Assembly (NCBI GenBank): GCA_012797605.1
Contig: JAAZOT010000059.1
Span: 1-61,333, forward strand
Origin: Spirochaetales bacterium
GTDB taxonomy: Bacteria > Spirochaetota > JAAYUW01
Length of the DNA stretch: 61,333 nt
Reading direction: 5' to 3'
The notes under the pieces were generated by a model, which worked only from the letters and a program-made list of their open reading frames with translations, ran no database searches and was not told the origin of the DNA. Made by a program: the position numbers and the translations under genes. This document shows, in pieces, positions 56,056-61,333 of this stretch (positions are counted from its first letter, which is position 1; every line of letters begins with the position of its first letter).

Positions 56056-56346
56056 TTACTTTATTCATTTAAATAAGATTTAAATTTTCCTTGTCAAGAG
56101 TTTTTTTCATTTTTTTTCATCATTTTTAATATTTTAATCTTTCCAAATGTTTATTACTATTATTTTAATTATATAATATTTATATTTTTTTATTTGGTTT
56201 TAATATTTATTTTTGTAATTTTATAAGGTTTATATCTTCATTTATATTTTTATATTATATTTATATTTTCTGCTAAATAAAAATTTTTTCATATATTTTT
56301 ATAAAATACTTGAAATATTTTTGCATTATTTTATTATTAAGCTGTT

Positions 56347-56359
56347 AAGTGAATCACTT
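56347..56359. promoter_or_regulatory. Operator-like palindrome, copy 2
   Basis: AAGTGAATCACTT is a perfect 13-base odd palindrome, 75 bases before the TetR-TetR start codon. It shares GTGAATCA and the flank TTCTTAT with copy 1. Autoregulation would fit its position. Confidence 0.6.
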
Positions 56360-56434
56360 CTTATTAGTACCATTATAGTCCATACAAAATTTATGATTTT
56401 AGCTATTTTATTAAGATATAAAAGGCTTAAAGCG

Positions 56435-57595
56435 ATGAAGAAAAAAAATGATGAATCTGATTCTTTCAAAAAAATTATCGACTCAGCTATTAAACTTTTT
56501 TCTAAAAATTGGTACTCCTCGATATCAATAGCTGCTATCTGCAGAAAAGCTAAAATTTCAAATGGTCTATTTTATCATTATTTTCAAAATAAAGAAGAAT
56601 TAATAAAACATATTTTAGAAAAAACTGTAAATGAAATTGAACAGCTTCTTCAAAAGATAAATGGAAATGATTTAAAAGAAAAAATAGGTAATCTTATCAA
56701 TTCTCTATATAATTACACTTCAAGTAATAAAGAATTAATAATTGTATTTAGAGAAGGACAATATAGGTATTTCGAATTTGAAAGAAAGCTTTTTCAAATA
56801 TATAATCAGGCATTAAAAAGGATATTAAATAAGGATATTCCTCTTTCTCTATACCTTTTTGTATTTGGTGGTTTAAGATGGATTTGCATTAGAAAAGCAC
56901 TTTATGGTTCAAATGTTTCTATTGAATATGCAAAACATATTATATTAGAAGGTATTTTTAATAATTTTGAATATGATTTAAATAAAGTTTTAAGTCTACC
57001 TATAAAAATGCCAGAATTAAAGTACCCAATTCAGAGCAAAGATCGACTTATCGAAGCAGGTAAAACACTTTTCGGTCAAAAGGAGTACTATGAAGTTAAT
57101 ATCCAGAATATTACAGAAAAAGCAAATCTTGCTATAGGCTCTTTTTATAAGCATTTTAAAAGTAAGGAATCCTTTTTCGAACTTTTAGTTGAAATATCAG
57201 GGAAACAAATACGACATTTTATCAATGAAAATTTAAGTGATGAATTAAACAGATTAGAAATTGAAATAAGGGGAATTTTCTTATTTTTGAATTACTTAAA
57301 ATACGATAGAAATTGCTACAATATAGTTAGAGAAGCTGAATTTGTATCAGTACAAAAGGCTAAAGAATATTATGAATCTTTCGTAAAAGGATATAAAAAA
57401 CAGAATAATTCTTTTATTTATAACCGTAATTTAGATGAAAATCCAGTTTATCTTGAAACTGTAATTGAATTTTTACTTGGTATATCGCATTACTTTGGAA
57501 TAGAATATATTTTCGATAACAGTGATATTGATCTATATCAAACATTAGACGAACTTGCGTATTTATTGAAAAATGGTCTAAAAAACGAGAAGTAA
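56435..57595 (+). CDS. Tandem TetR-family regulator (two HTH domains in one chain)
   Basis: A 386-residue protein made of two TetR units. The first HTH (about 9-60) has AICRKAKISNGLFYHYFQNKEEL. The second (about 198-252) has NITEKANLAIGSFYKHFKSKESF. Each is followed by a helical region of 130-140 residues like a TetR ligand domain. A normal TetR protein is about 190-220 residues and works as a dimer, so this may be a covalent dimer. The ATG at 56435 is used; the upstream TTG-initiated extension has no homology and covers an operator-like site. The gene lies between the divergent units and should regulate both. The ribosome binding site is weak. Confidence 0.85.
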   Translation: MKKKNDESDSFKKIIDSAIKLFSKNWYSSISIAAICRKAKISNGLFYHYFQNKEELIKHILEKTVNEIEQLLQKINGNDLKEKIGNLINSLYNYTSSNKELIIVFREGQYRYFEFERKLFQIYNQALKRILNKDIPLSLYLFVFGGLRWICIRKALYGSNVSIEYAKHIILEGIFNNFEYDLNKVLSLPIKMPELKYPIQSKDRLIEAGKTLFGQKEYYEVNIQNITEKANLAIGSFYKHFKSKESFFELLVEISGKQIRHFINENLSDELNRLEIEIRGIFLFLNYLKYDRNCYNIVREAEFVSVQKAKEYYESFVKGYKKQNNSFIYNRNLDENPVYLETVIEFLLGISHYFGIEYIFDNSDIDLYQTLDELAYLLKNGLKNEK

Positions 57596-57634
57596 AAAAA
57601 TTAAAAAAGAAAAATAAAAAAAAAGGAGTAGCAT

Positions 57635-58669
57635 ATGAGGAAAATAGCTATTTTGGGATCTGGAAGCTACTTTCCGGGAGAGCCAATTGAGAATGATGAA
57701 TTGATGGAATTAACAAAGATATCATTCGACAAGGAAAAAATAGAAAATGTAATTGGTATTAAGAAACGACATATTGCAAAACTTCGAAATATAGATGAGA
57801 CCACAGCTGATTTTGCAGAAAAGGCAAGCTTAAATGCAATAAAATCAGCAAAAATAAACACAGAGGAAATCGATCTAATTATTGTAGCGACAGATACTCC
57901 AGAATATATAAGTCCAGCAACATCAATTTTGGTTCAAGGAAGATTGCAAGGTTATCAAAGTAACACGATAGTTTTTGATGTAGCTGCATCTTGTGCTAGT
58001 TTTGTTACAGCATTTGATACAGCAGTAAGAATGATGAAAAGCAACCAAAGTATTAGAAAAGCTCTTGTTGTTGGTGTTTATAATATGACAAGATATGTAA
58101 GAGATGAAGATGCTTTTGGTTGGTCTATTTTCGCAGATGGAGCTGGCGCAATAGTAATAGGAGATTCCAATAATATTAATATTGATAGTAAAGAAGATTT
58201 ACCTTTTTCTGATTATATCGATAGTGAATTTATATCTGATGGTACTCAATGGAATTTTATTGGAGTCTATGCAGGTGGTACAAGAAAGATAATAACTAAA
58301 GAAATTTTAGATTCAAAAAACTATGGTCTTGAATTAATTCAAAGACTTCCGCCTGATAGGAATATAAAACTTTGGCCTTCTTTAGTTGAATCCTTATGCA
58401 AAAAATCCAATGTAAAACTTGATGAGGTGGATTATTTTATTTTTACTCAGATTAATAAAAGTGTAATTATAGAAGTAATGAAAATATTAAATCAACCTAT
58501 TGAAAAAGCTATTATGGTTATGGATAAATATGGTTATACTGGTTCAGCTTGTGTTCCTACAGCATTTGATGAAGCCATTAAAGAAAGAAAGATAAAAAGA
58601 GGTGACAAGATATTATTTTGTGCAAGTGGAGCAGGTCTTGCTGTCGGAGCAAATATATTTATCTATTAA
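57635..58669 (+). CDS. Ketoacyl synthase III-like (thiolase-fold) enzyme B
   Basis: A 344-residue FabH/HMG-CoA synthase-like protein. Cys120 in VAASCASFV is the nucleophile. The His position reads FTQINK (Thr where FabH has His in PHQAN), and the Asn position reads KYGYTGSA (Tyr for Asn). So only the Cys of the catalytic triad is retained. Such proteins can act in acyl transfer rather than decarboxylating condensation, or as partners of an active subunit. GGAG at 57624 precedes the ATG. It is 40 bases downstream of the TetR-TetR gene and in the same operon as the CoA-transferase. Confidence 0.8.
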   Translation: MRKIAILGSGSYFPGEPIENDELMELTKISFDKEKIENVIGIKKRHIAKLRNIDETTADFAEKASLNAIKSAKINTEEIDLIIVATDTPEYISPATSILVQGRLQGYQSNTIVFDVAASCASFVTAFDTAVRMMKSNQSIRKALVVGVYNMTRYVRDEDAFGWSIFADGAGAIVIGDSNNINIDSKEDLPFSDYIDSEFISDGTQWNFIGVYAGGTRKIITKEILDSKNYGLELIQRLPPDRNIKLWPSLVESLCKKSNVKLDEVDYFIFTQINKSVIIEVMKILNQPIEKAIMVMDKYGYTGSACVPTAFDEAIKERKIKRGDKILFCASGAGLAVGANIFIY

Positions 58670-58699
58670 TAAATTTAATCATATAATATTGGAGGAACT

Positions 58700-60010
58700 A
58701 TGAATAGGTTTAAGGAGATTTATAATTCAAAATTAAGAACTATAGAAGAAGCAATTCAATGTATTAAAAGCAATTTTGATATTGTGGTTGCTCAATGCGC
58801 TAGTGAACCTCAAGGAACAATGTCGAAACTTCATTTAATAGCTGATAAAGTAGAAAATGTAAGAGTCTTTTCTGTTTTGACTTTAAAGCCTTATGAATTT
58901 TATATGAATCCAGAAATGAAAGGCCATTTTGAGCCTGCAAGTTGGTTTCACGCTCCAGGTTCTCGTGAGGCCTTGAAAAAAGGGATTGGTACAGTAACCT
59001 ACGTCCCAAATATGCTTCATAGAGCAGCAACCGATAGGATTCATGCTCATGCCCCGGAGGTTTTTATCGGAACTTGTACCCCTATGGATAAAAATGGTTT
59101 TGTAAGTTTATCTTTAGGAATAACTTATGAAAAAGATATACTTGAGCATGCTAAATTTGTCATTTTAGAAGTAAATCCTAGACTACCAAGGACATTTGGA
59201 GATACTCATGTTCATGTAAGTCAAGTTACATACTTTGTAGAACATGATCAGGAAGTACCAACTTTACCTGCCCCACAACCTAATGAAACAGATTTAATGA
59301 TTGGTAAATACATTTCTGACCTTGTAGAAGATGGTTCTACAATTCAACTTGGTATAGGCGGGATACCAAATGCAGCGGCTCTTGCATTAAGAGAAAAAAA
59401 GGACCTGGGAGTTCACACTGAAATGATGGTGGATTCAATGATGGAACTTTATGAATTAGGAGTTATTAATAATTCAAAAAAAACCTTGAAAAAAGGAAAA
59501 TTTATATGTACATTTGCAATGGGAAGTAGAAAATTGTACGATTGGCTAGATGAAAATGTTGCAGTTGACTTCGAAAGAGGTTGTTGGGTCAACAATCCTT
59601 ATATAGTTTCTCAAAATAGCAAAATGGTATCGATAAATACCTGCTTAATGGTAGATTTCACTGGGCAGGTTGCAAGTGAATCAATTGGAATCAACCAATA
59701 CTCTGGAACAGGCGGTCAATCGGATACAGCTCAGGGAGCAGTTGCAGGTTTTGATGGGCTTGGGAAATCTATTATCGCATGTTATTCAACTGCTAAAGAT
59801 GGGTTAGTAAGTACAATAGTTCCAACTTTACCAGAAGGAACAGCTGTAACCTTACATAGATCATTCGTTGACTATATTGTTACTGAAAATGGTATAGCAA
59901 AACTTAGAGGGAAAACAGTTAAGGAAAGAACTTTAGAATTAATAAATGTTGCTTCTCCTAATTTTAGAGAAGAACTTTTAGAAAAGGCAAAAAAAATGGG
60001 ATACATTTAA
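58700..60010 (+). CDS. Acetyl-CoA hydrolase/transferase family CoA-transferase
   Basis: A 436-residue class I-type CoA-transferase of the 4-hydroxybutyrate/butyryl-CoA:acetate group. The glycine-rich QLGIGGIPNAA precedes the catalytic E241 in VHTEMMVDSM. The C-terminal half has QYSGTGGQSDTAQGA and SIVPTLPEGTAVTLHRS-like residues. It moves CoA between a donor such as acetyl-CoA and a carboxylic acid, forming a gamma-glutamyl-CoA intermediate. In this locus it probably activates the acid handled by the other enzymes. GGAGG lies before the ATG. Confidence 0.92.
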   Translation: MNRFKEIYNSKLRTIEEAIQCIKSNFDIVVAQCASEPQGTMSKLHLIADKVENVRVFSVLTLKPYEFYMNPEMKGHFEPASWFHAPGSREALKKGIGTVTYVPNMLHRAATDRIHAHAPEVFIGTCTPMDKNGFVSLSLGITYEKDILEHAKFVILEVNPRLPRTFGDTHVHVSQVTYFVEHDQEVPTLPAPQPNETDLMIGKYISDLVEDGSTIQLGIGGIPNAAALALREKKDLGVHTEMMVDSMMELYELGVINNSKKTLKKGKFICTFAMGSRKLYDWLDENVAVDFERGCWVNNPYIVSQNSKMVSINTCLMVDFTGQVASESIGINQYSGTGGQSDTAQGAVAGFDGLGKSIIACYSTAKDGLVSTIVPTLPEGTAVTLHRSFVDYIVTENGIAKLRGKTVKERTLELINVASPNFREELLEKAKKMGYI

Positions 60011-60063
60011 TCTATTTACAATTTTTTAACTCAATTATATAATACTATTAGTAGGAGGTAGAA

Positions 60064-61317
60064 ATGTCACAGATTTTCATCATTGGTGCCTATAACACTA
60101 AATTTGGTAATTTTGTTCAGAAAAACAAAGAAACTGGCGAAATTACAGATACTAAATCAATTTATGATCTTATGATTGAAGCAGGTAAAGGCGCAATACA
60201 AGATGCAGGCATTACTGCAGACGAAATCGATGCTGTGTGGGTTGGTTCATGTGCTCCAGGAATGTTTGCTAACCAAGAACATCTAGCTGCAACTGCTATT
60301 GAAATTGCCCCAGAATCTTTTAGATTTAAACCAATGACAAGGTGTGAGGATGCTTGTGCGTCTGGATCTGTTGCAATTTATGATGCTATTTATGCCATTG
60401 AATCTGGAAGAATTAATACTGCTTTAGTAGTAGGCGTTGAAAAGATGAATCTTTTAGATACTAAAGGGGTAACACATGCTCTTGCAACATGTTCGTATTG
60501 GCCAGAAGAAGGTGGCAAAGGGATGACTTTCCCTAGCTTATTTGCTGAGTATGCTAAAGGGTATAAAAAGCAGTATAATATCGATGATGCTACCTTTTCC
60601 AAAATGCTTGCTTCTGTTGCTGCTTTATGTTATAGGAATGGACTAGAAAATCCATTGGCTCATTTTGGTAAGGGAGGTCCATCAGATAAACTTGGACTTA
60701 CAACAGTAGAAGCCATACTTAACCTTCCACCAGAAAAAAATCCTATGATAGCGGAACCTCTCAAACTCCATGATTGTTCATTAATTACCGATGGTGCAGC
60801 AGCAATTGTCATAACAAGAGATGATATTGCTATGTTGAAAAAAGAAAAAGCAGTTAAAATTGCAGGTATTGGACATGTTGTTGAAAGAATGGCAATTTCA
60901 GTTAGACCACAGATGTATAGATTAGATGCAGCTAAGCTTGCTGTTAAAAAAGCTTTAGATGAAGCAAAAATCTCTTCAAAAGATATCAATATCGCCGAAG
61001 TTCATGACTGCTTTACAATAAACCAACTTCTCTGTACAGAAGCTCTTGGATTTTCCGAAGATGGTAAAGCAGGTTATGATTACTTAAATGGAAGATTCGG
61101 ACCAGATGATTCTATTTCTATAAACCTTTCTGGTGGTTTAAAAGCAAAAGGACATCCAGTCGGTGCAACAGGAGTCTCAATGCACGCTCTATTATATAAG
61201 CAATTGATTGGGCAACCAATTGGTATTACTCAGAAGAAAAAGCCATCTATTGCTGCAACATTAAATGTTGGAGGAAGCGCAGTTACAAATTGTGTAAGTA
61301 TTTTGATTAAAGAATAA
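60064..61317 (+). CDS. Thiolase-family acyltransferase (SCPx-type)
   Basis: A 417-residue thiolase. Nucleophile Cys98 is in EDACASGSVA. The His of the active site is in AEVHDCFTINQ, and the C-terminal LSGGLKAKGHPVGATG gives the second His motif. The arrangement matches SCPx/nonspecific lipid-transfer-type thiolases, which often work with a DUF35 zinc-ribbon/OB partner. No partner is inside the window, which ends 16 bases later. It would cleave or form a beta-ketoacyl-CoA. A GTAGGAGG site precedes the ATG. Confidence 0.9.
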   Translation: MSQIFIIGAYNTKFGNFVQKNKETGEITDTKSIYDLMIEAGKGAIQDAGITADEIDAVWVGSCAPGMFANQEHLAATAIEIAPESFRFKPMTRCEDACASGSVAIYDAIYAIESGRINTALVVGVEKMNLLDTKGVTHALATCSYWPEEGGKGMTFPSLFAEYAKGYKKQYNIDDATFSKMLASVAALCYRNGLENPLAHFGKGGPSDKLGLTTVEAILNLPPEKNPMIAEPLKLHDCSLITDGAAAIVITRDDIAMLKKEKAVKIAGIGHVVERMAISVRPQMYRLDAAKLAVKKALDEAKISSKDINIAEVHDCFTINQLLCTEALGFSEDGKAGYDYLNGRFGPDDSISINLSGGLKAKGHPVGATGVSMHALLYKQLIGQPIGITQKKKPSIAATLNVGGSAVTNCVSILIKE

Positions 61318-61333
61318 TAAGAATCCCCCGAAA

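Larger units (their letters stand above)
55923..56434. other. Divergent intergenic regulatory region
   Basis: About 510 bases between the two divergent transcription units. It is very AT-rich and holds no credible gene. An in-frame upstream TTG extension of the TetR protein (56321) covers an operator-like palindrome and is rejected. Two minus-strand TATAAT-like -10 boxes are present, at 56011-56006 and 55988-55983. The three palindromes described separately are the main features. Confidence 0.7.

Noticed and set aside
56321..56434. N-terminal extension of the TetR-TetR protein from a TTG
   Set aside because: The extra 38 residues are hydrophobic with no homology to TetR, have no ribosome binding site, and cover a palindrome that looks like an operator.
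1..61333. Mobile element or prophage
   Set aside because: No transposase, integrase, terminal inverted repeats or phage structural genes were found; tRNAs are not flanked by att-like duplications.

Overview
The window is about 61 kb of very AT-rich bacterial chromosome with dense, mostly operonic genes. Gene content points to a spirochaete or a close relative. The clues are a MoxR/DUF58/BatA-BatE operon, a flagellar rod gene (flgB), CheY, a DUF115 motility-associated protein, PEGA and TPR envelope proteins, and a complete mreBCD-mrdA-rodA shape operon. This placement is inference from gene content; no rRNA is present. No transposase, phage, integrase or CRISPR array was found.

Layout. 1-1394: 3' part of an EF-G-like GTPase. 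1.5-11.4 kb: housekeeping and metabolic genes (zinc ribbon, methyltransferase, DHH phosphoesterase, GH42 beta-galactosidase, glutamate dehydrogenase, PEGA protein, CheY, release factor 2, nitrilase). This part also holds a GC-rich island at 2552-2730 that folds like 6S RNA and has its own promoter. 11.4-21.8 kb: tRNA-Leu(CAG), then a ten-gene plus-strand operon (moxR, DUF58, a membrane protein, two VWA proteins, BatC/D/E-like proteins, sensor kinase, response regulator). 22-33 kb: a minus-strand series running flgB, TPR protein, mreB, mreC, mreD, mrdA, rodA, fused radical SAM protein, SpoU methyltransferase and a secreted protein. 33-43.9 kb: pyrG and envelope or acetyltransferase genes, with tRNA-Gln(UUG). 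43.9-47 kb: yebC-ruvC-ruvA-ruvB. 47-49.3 kb: small membrane proteins, a PrsW-like protease and a NIF3/YqfO-type domain.

49.4-61.3 kb is the most distinctive region. Two divergent transcription units flank a regulator with two TetR domains in one chain. The minus-strand unit encodes a ketoacyl synthase III-like enzyme, a branched-chain amino-acid-type (HAAT) ABC transporter, and a LivM permease fused in frame to a complete alpha/beta-hydrolase. The plus-strand unit encodes the TetR-TetR protein, a second ketoacyl synthase III-like enzyme lacking the usual His and Asn, a CoA-transferase and an SCPx-type thiolase. Operator-like palindromes lie between the two units. I infer a regulated system for uptake and CoA-dependent conversion of an unidentified acyl or keto compound.

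A second unexplained pattern is that several genes have their last 12-16 bases, stop codon included, repeated just downstream.
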